A stretch of DNA of 64,000 nt from Azadirachta indica. Lineage: Eukaryota > Streptophyta > Magnoliopsida > Sapindales > Meliaceae. Positions 1-13,041 of the stretch are shown here, one piece after another (position 1 is the stretch's first letter; each line of letters starts with the position of its first letter). The stretch spans positions 9,074,102-9,138,101 of the forward strand of contig CM040453.1 of the NCBI GenBank assembly GCA_022749755.1, in the 5' to 3' direction. Both the position numbers and the translations under genes were made by a program. The notes below the pieces were generated by a model. The model saw only the letters and a program-made list of their open reading frames with translations, was not told the DNA's origin and did no database searches.

Positions 1-164
1 TTTGAATTTAAATTGAGTAGTGGATTACGATATTTGTGGGAGAGCTTGAAGTTGTTAGGTTGATGTTGTTGGTTGAGAATTATGTTGGAGTTATTGAATC
101 AATATCATATTAGAAATAATTGGAGTCAATAGTGGATTGTTGAGATTTATACAATACATTTAAC

Positions 165-600
165 AGGGATTAAGACAACTATAAAATGACCGTTGAAAAA
201 TTATGTGTTTCGGGCATTCAATAGTTGCAAGGTCGCTGCAAAACTCAGAAATCTCTCACCTTTCTAGAAAACACACTCAATAGATATGTCAAGGCATGGC
301 ATAAATTCATTTGCTCCAATCTTGTGCCCATTTCTTATCTGAACGAAGTCATAGCAAAGCGAGCTACCCAGTTTTATTATGTTTGTACAAAGATTCAATT
401 GACATGGGAAAAGCCATAAGAGAAAGCTTGATCAACTCTATTGAAGCCAAGACAATGGGTGGATACACGCACACTTGTCTTGTCACTGCCTTATGTTTAA
501 AAGCAAGGGTAAAGGTTGATAAAATGGAACATAAATTGGATCCAAACCTCCGATTGATAGCTTTGCCATTTCTAAGTTCACTTGTTGGGTAGAAGGTATA
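165..600 (+). pseudogene. Plant-transposon-type coding remnant (PF20167-like), copy A
   Basis: Broken reading frames encode recognisable pieces of the 'putative plant transposon protein' domain found in non-autonomous Athila-like elements. The longest frame, 311-592, includes IRESLINSIEAKTMGG, a hallmark stretch, and then VKVDKMEHKLDP. The frame shifts around 310, and the N-terminal half of the domain (present in copy B at 16831-17091) is deleted. It has no likely host function. The homologous piece in copy B lies at 17100-17530. Confidence 0.7.
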
Positions 601-2599
601 TCCATCTGATCCAGTTTATGGTTTCATGTAGACCAAGAAAAATAAATTCTACCGCTATACAAACCATTGCCTCGCCTTCGGAAGGATTCACTGAATACAT
701 TTCTCACTCGAGTATTGGTTAGCCTATCAAGCAAGATTATAGCGTTAAGAAAATCCTTATAAAGACCTACCGACTCCCCTATGTGTCAATTAAAGTGATG
801 AAGCTGGTCCTTCCAACTCATCTCATAAAGATACCACTCAATCTAGAATTGCCAATATTTATTAACAAATCATCCAATAAGAGTAAGAAATTCACGACAT
901 CCGGCAAGAGCAAATAAGAATGCGTTAATACCAAGTAGAGTGCTTCAATACCTTTTGTTTATATCTATAAAGCTTGTACCCAAATTCAAAGCTTCCACTA
1001 CTCCACAGTTTTCCCCTCCACAGGGAGATGAGAATGATAATGCATAATTAGATGTGAGATTTTTACATCTTGCCTCCCAAGTATGGCTTCCTTCCTTTCT
1101 CCTTTACTTGTGTTTATGGTTAAGCATTGAGGACAATGTTTATGTTAAGTTTAGGGGAGGGAATCTTATTATAAAAGTGTTTGGTGATTGGATTGTTAAA
1201 GCCACCAATCACACAAAAAATTTTTCAATTAACAATTTAATTTTCATGTTTTTAGTAGTGTATGTCTTTGCATTTTTGCTAATATGGTTTTTGTTTCCTT
1301 TAAAGCTTTTCTTTTCTTTGTCTTTGTGAATGCAATCCTTTTCCTTTGAGTTGATCAAGTTTTTTTTTTTTTTTCATTTGAGCGTGTTTTTTGTCTATTT
1401 GAATGAAAAGCCAATGATATAGTCGTGATTGAGAATGCTTAAATTATGAAAAAATATAAATGTTGTCTTAGTCTTTGTGTTTGACTTTTTAGCAAATTTA
1501 TTTTATTTGATGGTTCCTCAAAAATTTTGAGCACTTAGTCATGAGTATGGGATTGTTTGGAAATTTATAAAAGGCTTACGTAAACTAAGTAGGCTTGGTT
1601 GGCTTTATCAGATTCTAGAACTTATTTGATTGTCACTTGAAGTGAAATTCTAAGGTAGGGAAATGAATTAGGCTATTGCTAATGTGTTTGAGCCTTTTAA
1701 GCCAACCTTGAATGAATTGATCCTTAGATCAACCCCTTGAACCTAAAATTACCATTCTTTTGTTTTCACCATATAAGAGCTAGCCTAATAATAACAATCA
1801 ACACCTTGCATTAGGACCATGATATTTCTAACCATTCTAAAGCTATCAAAATAAAGAAGGATGGAGGGAGCATGAGAGAATAAAGCTGAACTATTACCAA
1901 CTTACTAGGTATCATGCCTAAGTAAGCATAGAAAACTCAAGTCAAAAGACAAGAGTAAGGCTAATTAAAAAAATTGTAAATAAATAAGTTTGGGGGTATA
2001 CGTATCCATTGTCCATAAAATCAATTTTGGATTGTCAAATGTTGGGTGAATAAAGAAAGGAATTTATAAAGATGCATTGATTATGAGAGGGAATATAGGG
2101 ATTGAAGATAAAGTTCTTGGGTGGTTGAGGTATTTAGGGTGCTTGAACCTCACTTAAAAATCTAAACTCCCTACCTTGACCTTGGCCTGACATTATAAGC
2201 ATAATTAAGTCATAAGGGTCCTTGATGTAGTGTCCTACTACATTAGTGGAGAGTGTCATAAAAAATTAAGTCTATGGAATTCCCTAACAAGTTAACTTAA
2301 GTTTATTTGTTTGTATAAACTAATGCAGATTGAAGGATGATCAAGTCTAAGTGACAATTCACACACGGACGAGGAACCTTTGAGTAGGATTGCAATTGTT
2401 GTTCAAGTTTAACTTTAAGATGAAATGACTACAATTTGAAGTTTTCCTCAGTGTAAGTATGAGGCTTATTTTGATCAGGAGGATGCTCAAAAGTTTAATT
2501 AATCTCAAGTGTAGATATCATAGATTAAATTCCTTTATCTCTTTTTCCATTTGGTTTGATTTGCTCGAGGACAAGCAAATATTCAAGTTTGGAGGTATT

Positions 2600-4004
2600 T
2601 GATAAGTGCGTAGAATACGTGTGTATAATTCACATTTAGACTCAAATTGTTTGATAATTCTTCAAGTTTTGCTAACATTTAATGTGTCTGAGCTACATTG
2701 TGTAGAAATGATAAAACTTGGTCATCCAAAATGATTTTTGGATTAAAAAGGGATTGAACAGTTGTAAAGGATTTAAAGAAGTCTAGAGAATGATTTGGAC
2801 CAAAATGCAAGATGTTCAAGGACCAAAGTGGAAAGTTTTAGGGACTAATTTGTCATGTTTTCAAAATAGGGAAAGCCATCCATACATGCTCACGCCATGC
2901 ATTCTACCTTTAGGCAGAATTGATGGCATGGTCGCACCACCCTTCTGCCTCCCTTTACGCCCCATGCGCCTCTTGGTCTCCAACATGACATTTTTTGTCT
3001 TAATTTAAGTCGTAGGATCATGCTTTGATAGCCTAATTTAGGTCTAAATTAGGTTTATATCGTTAGAATGGTTAAGCCACCATACCCTTTTGGAAGGGGG
3101 ATTTCTTGAGATAAAAGGAAAGAAGAGAGAGATAGAGAGAATCTATAGAGAAAAAGTTGAATGGGAGAAGGATGATGATGCAATGATAATTTCTTGAAGA
3201 ACGAAGCTCTCCAAATCATAGTTTTATCTCTTCCTTTATCTTACTTTTCTCTTGAATTGAAAAATCCTCTGAATATTGAAATTAAGTTATCAGTTGTTGA
3301 ATTCTTAATGTTTGGTTTTGAACTCTTTCTCACAGTTGGCTAAATTTTAATGTTTAGGGCAATAATTTGATCAATTGAAAGCATGTATATTCTAAAAGTA
3401 TATTATTTTTTATTAATATTCTCATATTACATCTTTGCCATGATTGTGATGCTTTTAGTTAATTGGCCATTAATTAAATGAACTATGGATCGATCGAGAG
3501 GTACTTATCGTGTTGAGATCTTGTGACAAATACCATAGATTGCATATTAAAAAGAAGTGTATTAATATGGTTTATGCAATGTCATTAGTGATTACTATTG
3601 ATTGTAATGCATTTTCATTTAATTTACGTTTACATAGAAATATAGTAAATGCATAAACGTGAAATAGTTTTGATTGATCTTAAAAGAGATTTTCGAATAA
3701 GATAAAGTAATTTTACCAGCTATATGGGTAATTAATCAAAATAGTATAAGTTGAAGAAGTAGATGAGATTAAATAGCATCAAGTCATTAGCCCTGGACCT
3801 TGTATTAATTGAAATCTCCATTTCGTTTTGTTTATTACCTTTTAGACTATTTTACTTTCTCATCCAAATCACATTTTTTTCTTTAAATAAATTTAGAGTT
3901 AATCATCTTTGGTACTTATTAGATTAAGACTCCTCATTGGAACGATACTTCACTTATCACTATATTATTTGTTGGTGATAATGTGCACTTTCATTAGTAG
4001 ATCA
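2600..4004 (+). repeat. 3' LTR of element A
   Basis: It starts TGATAAGTGCG and ends GTAGATCA, with TG...CA termini. The same LTR occurs at 19452-20872. A diverged relative occurs as a solo LTR at 46906-48388, where clean target-site duplications fix both ends and so support these boundaries. It contains AT-rich spacer with no ORF of note. The bases following it (tttaa) cannot be checked as a target-site duplication because the 5' LTR is outside the window. Confidence 0.75.
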
Positions 4005-4152
4005 TTTAACAGTTACAAGATTAGGTTTCAAACCCATGTTGTTGAAATAATTCACATAAATTAATAATTGGTCAATAACTTGCTATATATATAATTAATT
4101 TCAAAGAAAATGAGTCAACTGCAGGAATGAAAGATATGCAGAGATATATAAC

Positions 4153-4246
4153 CTGCCAGCAACTTGTCGTAGCATGCTTAAGGGAGAGACGATGTGGAAG
4201 TTTGGTCTTGCTCGTGGGGCCTATTTCCCATATACATGATATAAAT
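4153..4246 (-). pseudogene. Subtilisin-like protease exon 2 relic (minus strand, unit 1)
   Basis: On the minus strand, an acceptor GCAG at 4250-4247 leads into IYIMYMGNRP, the start of the I9 propeptide domain of cucumisin-type subtilases. The exon ends in SMLRQVAG followed by a GT donor at 4152-4151. The frame is broken in the middle of the exon, so it is not translatable throughout. No exon 1 or exon 3 is found: the following intron runs straight into the retrotransposon LTR at 4004. The twin copy at 21021-21117 keeps the frame but has lost the acceptor. Confidence 0.75.
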
Positions 4247-5347
4247 CTGCATTATATATCAAAGATATGTACCAATTTCTAAGAACAAGAAGGAAGAAAA
4301 CTCTCTTGCTAGCTGACTTCTAGCATGAATTATAGCACAATAAAGGAACAAAAAAATCTATGGTTAATCAAAGAAATTATAAAAAGTTAATTATAGTGAT
4401 TAACTCAAGTATTTGCCTGTTCAAACTAAATTTTCTTTCAAACAAAGTAATAAAATCAATAAAGCAAATGCTTTCAAATACCATGAAACCACACGTCATT
4501 TTGTTTAGAAAACAAAGAAATGAAATGATACAATACTACATGGGGTGAATTTCATCAGCCGAATACAATAACACAACCCAATATCTTGTAAGCAAATTTA
4601 CTCAGGTGTATTTGACCTTTGTTCTTCAATGTTTACAGGGATAGGAAGCCCAGTAAATCCATTACATTTCTTGCAAGTATACTTGTATATTCCAAAATTT
4701 ATGCCATAGACATAAACTATAAATGTATAAGTTGTATCAATTATATATATGGACAAATCAAGCAAATATCAATCAAGTTGTGCATGCCCTAGTCATGCAT
4801 TGCCAACGTATTTCAAATGGAAAATTAAATGAGCAAATGATCCAACAAACTGAAACTCTCGCCTGCCTAAAAGATTCTATGTGCGTTAAAAATTTCTACC
4901 TTAGACTTTTACTATTTCTTATATGAAACTAAAGCTAAGTAAGGGTCAGCACCCAGCACTAGCTAGGTAAATCACATAGAATTCATCAAAAACCAATAAC
5001 AAAATTTTGAAAATCACAAGACATGAAAACCGAATTTGAGAGTCCTGCTTACTACAATGGTAGCTAGATTTAGAGTCCAAACAAAACCCCTTTCGTGTAA
5101 ACCTGAAAGGGAACAAACACATTGCCACAAGCACTTCCACATGCATGTTCTTTCTCTTTTCATTTTCATTTTTTTAACTTTTCTTGAGAAACAAACATGG
5201 GGTACGCAAGAGAAAAAATAAAAACTAATTAATTACCATAAACATTATTCAATGGCAGAATCGTGATGTTTTGTTAATTAAAAATATTGCAAAGAGAGTG
5301 TTCAGGTGGAGACTGCTGAAAGAAGAAAGACAGTGTGGCATATATAG
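4247..5347 (-). other. Unidentified decayed transcription unit, duplicated in unit 2
   Basis: This stretch is matched at about 21118-22217. Read on the minus strand, it has a TATA-like TATATAG (plus-strand view) at 5341-5347 and then ATG-led frames around 5190-4946 whose conserved parts differ between copies by indels. A short frame near 4612-4715 contains YKYTCKKCNGFTGLPIPV with a stop just after it. No family was recognised. It could be the leader and first exons of the minus-strand subtilase relic or an unrelated dead gene. Conservation between copies is explained by duplication and does not by itself show function. Confidence 0.3.
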
Positions 5348-6230
5348 CCTTAAATAAAGAGTAAATTAAAAAATGGAATAACTGTGAATGTGAAAGGATA
5401 TTATGCTTTACTCTGTAGGTTTTGGAGGAAAGTCAACATATCCTCTGGATTTTAAAAAAAGTAAGATATCTCTTACGTTTTGGAGAAAGTAAACATACTT
5501 TTCTGAAAATATTATTGATATTTTAATTTGACTATTTTATTCATTTACTATTAAAAATATATAAAATAATTATATTATTTTTTTTTTTTACTTAATAATA
5601 AATATAATCTTCTTGTGAGATTTAATATTAAAAATTATAATAATATTTTAACCTTCAACTATTTCTTTCCTTCAAAATTTATAATCAAATAATTATATCT
5701 AATTATATACAATTTCTAAAATATATCCTATTATTAAAATAATTTATTTAAAAAAATTATGTATAATTAATTGTAAAATTTTTCATAATATAAAATTTGT
5801 TATCAAAATTTCTTAAATATTTACACCATATTACATAGACAATATTAATTATACATAATTTTTAAATTAAATTATTTTACAATATGATATATTTTAGAAA
5901 ATATATAATTAAATATTATATAAATTTGACAATAAATTTGGAAAGAACAAATAATATATAACTTTTGACAATATTATTATAACTTTTAAATTTAAATGTT
6001 AGAATAAGATTATATTAGTTATTATAAAAAAAAAAATAAAAAATATAATTATTTTAAATATTTTTAGTAGTAGAAGGTAAAATACTCAAATTAAGATGTA
6101 AATAATAATTCATGAGAATATTTTGACTTTTTCGAAAATTTAGGGTATGTTACCTTTTCAAAAATTCAAAAAGTGTATTAACTTTTTTCAAAGGTCAAGA
6201 GTAAAGTACAATATCTTCAAAGTTAATTAT
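5348..6230. other. AT-rich spacer shared by both units
   Basis: Very AT-rich DNA without genes, aligned to 22218-23010 of unit 2 with small indels. Two short segments (5405-5510 and 6115-6205) contain similar 'aaagtaacatacc / gtaagatatc' type words in opposite orientation, suggesting the ends of an old non-autonomous element, but no clean termini were found. Confidence 0.5.
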
Positions 6231-8045
6231 TTAAAATGGCTTTTCATTACGAATGTAACCGAGCCAACCTCTATAATCATTCATTATACACCACCCTACA
6301 TTTTAATCCCATGCATTAATTGATGTGAGAGTTTAGTTGTCAAACTTTCACGTTAGTTCAAAATCATAGTATTATCCAAAATACTACTATTTCTCAATTT
6401 AAAAGCTAATTAGAGGAAGTCGAAAGTTTGCTTAACTATAATTCGCATGAGAAGATTAATTGGCTTGTTTTAATTAATTTTTTCTTTGTTAGATAACATA
6501 TTTTGTTCTTCAATCGATACATATATAGTGAAAATTTTTCAAATTTAGGTGAATAAATAAATAATGATAAAGTTATTCATTGTGTAATGTTACACATTAC
6601 AAATTTATTATTTCAAATAATATAACAACAATATTCACAATTTTTAAGATTATTTATTATATATATTATATTTTGTTCTCCAATCGATACATATAAAATT
6701 GTAAAAATTTTATTATCTAATAATAAATATATATTACTAAAATAAAAAATTTACAATAATTATTTGAGATATAAAATTATTTATAGCTCAATATATGGAT
6801 ATACAAACGATTTTGTTGTTGTTTATATAGCTTCGAATTAGTAGATGATTGAATTTTTAAAGAAGTAATCAACATTGCGCATAAAAATAATAATATTTAA
6901 TGTAAATTACCCTATCAATACAAACGAAAATATCATGAGATAATAGGCAGTCTTGTCGTATAAATCATTGTACATAAAAAGGATTTTATAGTGAGATGAA
7001 ATTTTTGTTTGAACTTTTGAAGGTTGAGAATGAAGTGATTGTCTAATATTACAATGTGGATTGGGCCCTGTGTTCCTTTGATTGAAAGGCAGAAGCAGAA
7101 AGAACTAGTACTTGTACTATATTTATCAAGTCGACCAAATTATACCTAAAAGATGCGCACTAACTATCCCAATTGTCCAAGTGCCTTTCAAGTTTGAAGG
7201 TTCGAAAGAAGAGACATATGTTACATCACATATCCTTGGAAAAATATTTTTGGATATCTAAAGATTTATGAAAATTTGAAATTTCATTCGACATTAAAAA
7301 AGAAATTTACAAATAAGGAAATAAAAGTGATCATATCTAGCAAAATAAATAGTGTAAGGAACAAAAATAATAATTAGTGTGGGAAATAAATAATATATAT
7401 TATTATATAGATGCAAGTAGGGGGTGGGTAGAAAAACTGACACGAACTGGACCGGACCAAAACCGGATTGGAATTTACGGGTTCGGTCCGGTATTTTATG
7501 CAATTCGATCCGGTTTCGATTCTTAAACTAAAAAACTCAAAATTTTCATTTCGGTTTTGGTTTTAATTTAAAAAACCCGAACCAGATTGAAAATATATTT
7601 TTTAATATTTTTCATCTAAACAATGTCGTTTTATTATGTTTTCACAAAACGACGTTATTTAATGAAACGAAAAACTTAAACAAAAAATAAATTTATTCAA
7701 AAATCGAACCGACCCAAAAACTGAACCGATAAGTTTGATCTTAATTTGGTTCTAACATATAATCGGTCTGGTCCGGTCTGCATTCTCCTTTCAATTCGGA
7801 CCGGTCTGATCTCAAAAATTTGAGACCCGAAATTTTCGGGTCCAGTTCAATTTTTCAAAAATTCAGACCGAACCGGATCGTACCCACCCCTAGATGCAAG
7901 AGTAGTTTTAAATTATGAAAATAACATGAAAGCTGAATAAAGGACTGACTGAGCACTTACTTCATTGAACTTGATGCTGAAGCAACTCATGAATGTTACC
8001 AAAATGGTAAAACAGCTTTCTTTGTCCTTTTTTTTAGTTATAGGT
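6231..8045. other. Segment present only in unit 1
   Basis: Unit 2 jumps from the equivalent of about 6211 to about 8046 (junction near 23010-23030), so about 1.8 kb here is a unit-specific insertion, or a deletion in unit 2. It holds AT-rich spacer and the hAT MITE at 7418-7892. No gene is seen. Confidence 0.55.
7418..7892. mobile_element. hAT-type MITE with 8-bp target-site duplication
   Basis: The 475-bp element has terminal inverted repeats TAGGGGGTGGGTA (left) and TACCCACCCCTA (right). It is flanked by a perfect 8-bp direct repeat GATGCAAG at 7410-7417 and 7893-7900, the target-site size of the hAT superfamily. The interior is rich in GGACCGG / CCGGTCC words. Related copies lie at 9513-9938, 13042-13503 and 26544-27013. 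It encodes nothing. Confidence 0.88.
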
Positions 8046-9512
8046 GTGAAACAGTGAAACCTTTTGAATTAATGGTATTTGCATTTCTCTGAATTTATAA
8101 TAAAAACATTTGTATTCTTTGTTATTGAACTCTGTTTAAAATGTCACTATTAACATTATTAAAATCTCTCTCAATTAATCCACTCCCTCCTATAATCACT
8201 ACTCATATTTATATACTTACTCACCTAATTATACCCATTAAAAATTTGACAATCTTCTAAAATTAACTCCAAACGATAGGTAATAAAAGTGCACTACAAT
8301 TTCTTCATCATCTACCAATTTATAATGTTAAATTTCATTAAGCTAAGAGTTTGTTAATAAAATTAATAATTTTATTTTCATAAATTAGAAAACAAATAAT
8401 TTTTTGATAAGTTTGATTTCAAGAATATAATAGTGTAGTTTCAAGATTTTTACCCCTAAAAAAGGAGTCATATAATGTTGTACTTCAAAGGGTTTATCTT
8501 GAGTCATTCATTTAGAATAGGGAAAAGAGAAAGGGTCCAATCACCTTAAATTTACTCAAAGGAAGTTGGTCTATTCATTGATGATCTGAATTGGTCTTGC
8601 TTTCACAACTATTACATCAAAAATAGAGCAAATTAGGTTTTATCATTTTGAAATTTGATGTCAACCTTAGCTATATTGATGTGGTTTATACATATTTTTA
8701 CTCTTGTGAAAATTACAAAATTAATCAAATTGCATGATAAATTGTATGCATGACTTGTGATACAATATTAATCAGAGGTTAACTACTTATAATTATAATT
8801 ATTACAATTACTAATTATTAAAGTATTAGATCATAATAATTACAATGGCTGTGTTCACGTTAATCTATAAATTTGCGTATATAGATGTCTGGTGACTGAT
8901 AATCATCTATAATAAACAATTAAAATACCTATTCTATGTACGAATTTTTTACAAAATTTGATAGAAGGAACTTGCATAAGAAAATAGAAAATTTAGGTTT
9001 ATTAGATATCTGAATCTTGTTACTAAAAGATGGATTTGTCTCGCTGTGAGCCAACTATTGTCACTTTTGTCAGCTAGTAGGACTGGCTTTCAATGAGATT
9101 CTCCATTGTACATAACGTAAGGATACAATTTTCAATTGTAAATTTTTGATTGTTTTATGTTGGCATTAGAACTTCTAGCAAATGGTGTTCAAAGATTAAA
9201 GGAAGTTTTCCTACGAGATTTGAGAAAAATCAATGAAAGAAATTAATGTGGCTAATCAATCTTTGCAGTTCCTTTTTGTTTTTTAGCGGAGGAGCTTCAA
9301 TAATTGTTCGTGCTTTAATTGTTCTTTGTCTATCTCAATACCTCAGTGGTGCACAAAAAATAAAAAAAAAATAATCACAGCCTTTACTCCGAATGCACAT
9401 TTGATTGAAAGGGTTCATTTTCAAAGCATGTTGTTACATTCATTTGACAATTTTCCTTAAATCAGGCAATTGCTAGCTGTTTATTTTGAAGTTGCTGGAT
9501 TTTACTTATATT
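8046..9512. other. Intergenic spacer shared with unit 2 (23030-24490)
   Basis: No gene is visible. The stretch aligns with 23030-24490. From about 8945 it contains sequence repeated again at 11755-12490, as part of a local tandem duplication. At 9512 the sequence breaks into the interior of a MITE: about 2.1 kb found in unit 2 (24490-26590) is missing here. Confidence 0.6.
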
Positions 9513-9938
9513 GATCCGAAAATTTCAAATTTTAAAATTTTGAAATCGGACCAGACCGAATAGGAAGAAAATTTCAGACCGTGTTGAACCGATTATATAT
9601 TAAAATTGGATTAAAATCGGACCGATTGGTTCAATTTTTAAGTCAATTCGATTTTTAGATAAATTTATTATTTTTTACAAAAATTTTCAGTGCACGAAAT
9701 GATATCATTTTATGAAAATACAGTAAAACGACATTGTTTAGATGAAAAATTATTAAAAAATAATAAATTCAGCTCGATCTAGGTTTTTTGGAGCAAAACC
9801 GAAACCGGACCGAAAATTTTAAATTTTTAATTTACAAACCAAAACTGAACTAAATTGTATAAAATACCAGACCGAATTCGTCAATCTAGTTCAATTCTGA
9901 TTCTGTCTAGTTTGGTCCGATTTTTCTGTCCACCCCTA
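9513..9938. mobile_element. hAT MITE remnant, left end deleted
   Basis: Interior and right end of the same MITE family as 26544-27013. The right terminus ...CCACCCCTA ends at 9938 and is followed by TATTATAT, the target duplication seen around the complete copy in unit 2. The left terminus is missing because of the deletion ending at 9512. Confidence 0.75.
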
Positions 9939-10006
9939 TATTATATATCTTGCTTGCTTGAAGTACTTTTTTTTTTTAGTTAGATAAAACAAAACTTTTG
10001 GTTACC

Positions 10007-10348
10007 ATGAAAAGCAAAAGCTCTCTTCTCCCATGGCTTCTACTGCACTTTCTTACTTTTTCTTTGCAAATTGGCCTCTCAGCTTCTTACGACAAAAGCC
10101 GACAAGCAAATATTTCTAGTCATGTTACTGTTGTTTTAATTTTATGTCTTAATTCTCTTTAGATTTTCTGTTCTTAATTTCGTGACTTTAGAAGATTAAT
10201 TCTAACAAATTTGATCACTTGTTCATGTATATATATATATATATATATATATATTTACAAATATAAAATACAGACTTATATCGAGTAGATAGGAATCAAC
10301 TTCAGCAACATCTATTCATACGAGCATGCTACGACAAGTCTTTGGCAG
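10007..10348 (+). pseudogene. Subtilisin-like protease relic X (exons 1-2)
   Basis: Exon 1 (10007-10105) reads MKSKSSLLPWLLLHF... and continues for 33 codons. It is a typical secretory signal peptide with a hydrophobic leucine-rich core. The donor after it is GC rather than GT, while the paralogue Y has GT. Exon 2 (10274-10348) begins TYI and then meets a TAG where the family has the VYMG motif. A deletion relative to relic W removes about six codons and shifts the frame. Exons 3 onward are absent: the intron continues into an AT-rich arm and a truncated hAT element. It is a non-coding relic of a cucumisin-like (SBT1) gene. Confidence 0.8.
10222..10253. repeat. (TA)n microsatellite in intron 1 of relic X
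   Basis: An uninterrupted run of alternating T and A follows GTTCATG. The same position in Y (13799-13823) and Z (27297-27312) has shorter or interrupted TA runs, so the repeat has changed length between paralogues. Confidence 0.9.
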
Positions 10349-11410
10349 GTTATATACATATATATAATCACTTAAAAGTTGTGAGTAATTTTTATTTAAG
10401 AATCATCGGGTGTCAGTCAATAAAGGGTTGATAAAAGACAAACTAAAAATCTGGTCAACTCTACTACATTTAACTTTTTATATAAAAAGATAGTTGAGCA
10501 AATTAATTTTTTTAATTTTTTCGTAAGTTTTTTAAAAATAAAAATTTTTTAAAAAAATATATTTTTTACTATTATTTGTATTGCTACTCTTTTATATAAT
10601 AACAATAAAAATAGAGAGTTGATAGGCAGATACCCCCTATGAATTTCATTTCTGTTAGTCGATCAATTAATTTATTATCATTTGTATCACTATTCTTTTT
10701 TATAATAACAATATAGTATATATTTTACTTAATTATAACAATTTACTCTCTATTTCAATATTTTTTACAATATAATTTTTTTTAAATATAACAATTTAGT
10801 CCTATATTTAATATTTTTTCACAATATACTCAAAAGTAAATATATTTTTAATTTACTATTTCAATAGAAAATTTGGAAAAGAAAATATTTTTAAAAAATT
10901 TAAATAATGAGTTAGATTAAACTCATGTTAAAATATTTATAACATTTTTTTTGGAATAAATTTGATATTGAATTGTTAAAAAAAATTTTAAACATATTTT
11001 AATATTTTATTCTTATATTAATATTTTTATTTAAAAGATTATATTAAATTTATTACATTTTCTTCATAAAAATTATGAAGATATAAATAAAAAAGTAAAA
11101 AAAAAAAAGAAAAAATTTAGTATCATCTATTAATAGAATTAGTAATTAGATATATTTCATATTCTTATTAACCAATATAATGTAATTTTAATTAAAAAAT
11201 AGAAAAAGAAGAAAATTTTTATTATTTTTTTGTTTCTAACATATATATAAAACATCTATTTATATATTATATTTTTATTTATATTTATTATATTTTTAAT
11301 GTTTTTTTCATAATATACTCAAGACTAAATAAATTTTTTAATTTGTGATTTTAATAAAAATTTTAAAAAAATACAATTATTAAAATAATTTAAATAATGA
11401 GTTAAGTTAT
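10349..11410. other. AT-rich intron remnant / left palindrome-arm homologue
   Basis: There is no gene. The start (10349-10560) matches intron 2 of Z, Y and W. The rest matches 27560-28430, which in unit 2 forms the left arm of a large palindrome; unit 1 keeps only this single arm. Confidence 0.6.
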
Positions 11411-11418
11411 ACTTATAT

Positions 11419-11755
11419 TAGAGGTGGCAAATGGACCGGATCGGGCCGATCAGGTCCATGAAATTAAAGCCCAAGTAGGTTGGCGTGCTGGGCCTGTGGG
11501 CCATGCTAGGTCGACTAACAGGATATTTTGACTTTGGGTTGGCTTTGCAAAATTATTTTAAAATTTTGACAATAAAAATAATCGAACACAAGACATCAAA
11601 CAATAATTAGAAAAATTACCATTAGGTCAATGACATTTATTTCTAAAACTTATAGAAATAAACAATATTTAACAAATAGTACATCTTTAATTTGTATTAT
11701 TAAAATCAAAATTATTATATTAATAAAAAAATAATTTTATAATTTATGATGATTC
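11419..11755. mobile_element. Truncated copy of the 1.6-kb hAT-like element
   Basis: It begins TAGAGGTGGCAAATGG right after ACTTATAT, matching the left end and target site (ACTCATAT) of the full copy at 28431-30067. It loses its right three quarters and most GC-rich subterminal sequence before the next tandem block begins at about 11755. Confidence 0.7.
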
Positions 11756-13041
11756 AAAATTTGATAGAAGGAACTTGCATAAGAAAATAGAAAATTTATG
11801 TTTATTAGATATCTCAATCCTGTTACTAAAAGATGGACTTATCTGGCTTTGGGCCAATTATTGTCATTTTTGTCAGTTAGTAGAGTTGGCTTTCAATGAG
11901 ATTCTCCATTGTACAAAACATAAGGGTATAATTGTCAATTTCAATTTTCCCATAGTTTTATGTTGGCGTTAGAACTTCTAGCAAATGGTGTTAAAAGATC
12001 AAAGGAGATGAAGACAGGAAGTTGAATGATAGTTTCCAAAAATTAGCAAAATCCTTTTTTTTTCCTCTTTTTCTACATTGTCATCCATGTCTCTTTCTTA
12101 CGCTCCCGGTAATGTTAACCAAACATATTTTAAATAATTATTGAGTTGCCAATAATTAATAAGATGGAAAATATATTTATTTTACCTAAATTATTAATTT
12201 CAAACGAGAAAGTTAAGAGTCATTATCATATTAATTAACCTTTTAATTCACTTTTTGATAATCACTATCACATTAGCTTTCTAAATAGTCGCTATCATAT
12301 TAATTAACATTTTAATTAATTTTTTGTAATCACTATCAAATTAACTTTCTAAATAGTCACTATCACATTGCACTTCCGGGGACACGAAGTCATCTGAGTC
12401 TTTTAGTTTCAACAGGGAGCAATGGCGGAAGTTTTCCTGCGAGATTTAAGAAAAATCGGCAAAAGAAATTAATGTGGCCAATCAATCTTTATAGTTCCTT
12501 TTTGTTTCTTAGCAGAGGAGTAAATTAAAAATTATCTAATGGTTAAAAATGAATGAAGTTTGGTCAAAAAACTTATGTGACATTGACCGAAATATTAAGG
12601 AGCAAAGTGATGATTTTCATAACATTTGAGGATACTAATCTAAATGATATTTTCTGAAACGTGAGGGATTAAAATGAAATTACACCATTAACTCACCTAC
12701 CATTAATACCCATTTGTCAAAGTAATAATGGTGAACCATATACGATTTTTATTAAGCCATCTCTACTATCCGTATTACTAGTTCGAATTTGCAAATTAAG
12801 GATATATTCGCATCATTAATTTCAATAATTGTATCAAGATACGTAAGAAATAAGACAAAATTAATAAGTTTAATAATTATCTTTTATATACGATCGAGAC
12901 CTTTAAGTATAAATAATTAATTGAATTAAAAAATTATAAAATTTGGTAGACTGTAATGATAGCTGAGATTCATTTTCATTTCATATATGCATATACATAT
13001 ATATATATTATATTTGGGGTGTGTATATATATATATTATAC
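11756..13041. other. Spacer upstream of relic Y
   Basis: No gene. 11756-12490 repeats 8950-9290 with an extra AT-rich insertion around 12030-12400. 12530-13010 matches 26050-26520 in unit 2. Confidence 0.55.

Larger units (their letters stand above)
1..4004 (+). mobile_element. Athila-like non-autonomous LTR retrotransposon, copy A (5' part outside window)
   Basis: The internal region runs from the window edge to 2599 and is followed by an LTR at 2600-4004. Similarity to copy B begins at base 1 (matching 16307), so the left end is cut by the window. About 620 bp present in copy B (roughly 16440-17062) are missing here near base 150. Position 1121-1165 carries the GAGGACAATG / TAAGTTTAGGGG tract that commonly follows the coding part of Athila-type elements. 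A purine-rich tract at 2585-2598 precedes the LTR as a plausible polypurine tract. No pol domains are seen, so the element is non-autonomous or deleted. Confidence 0.75.
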
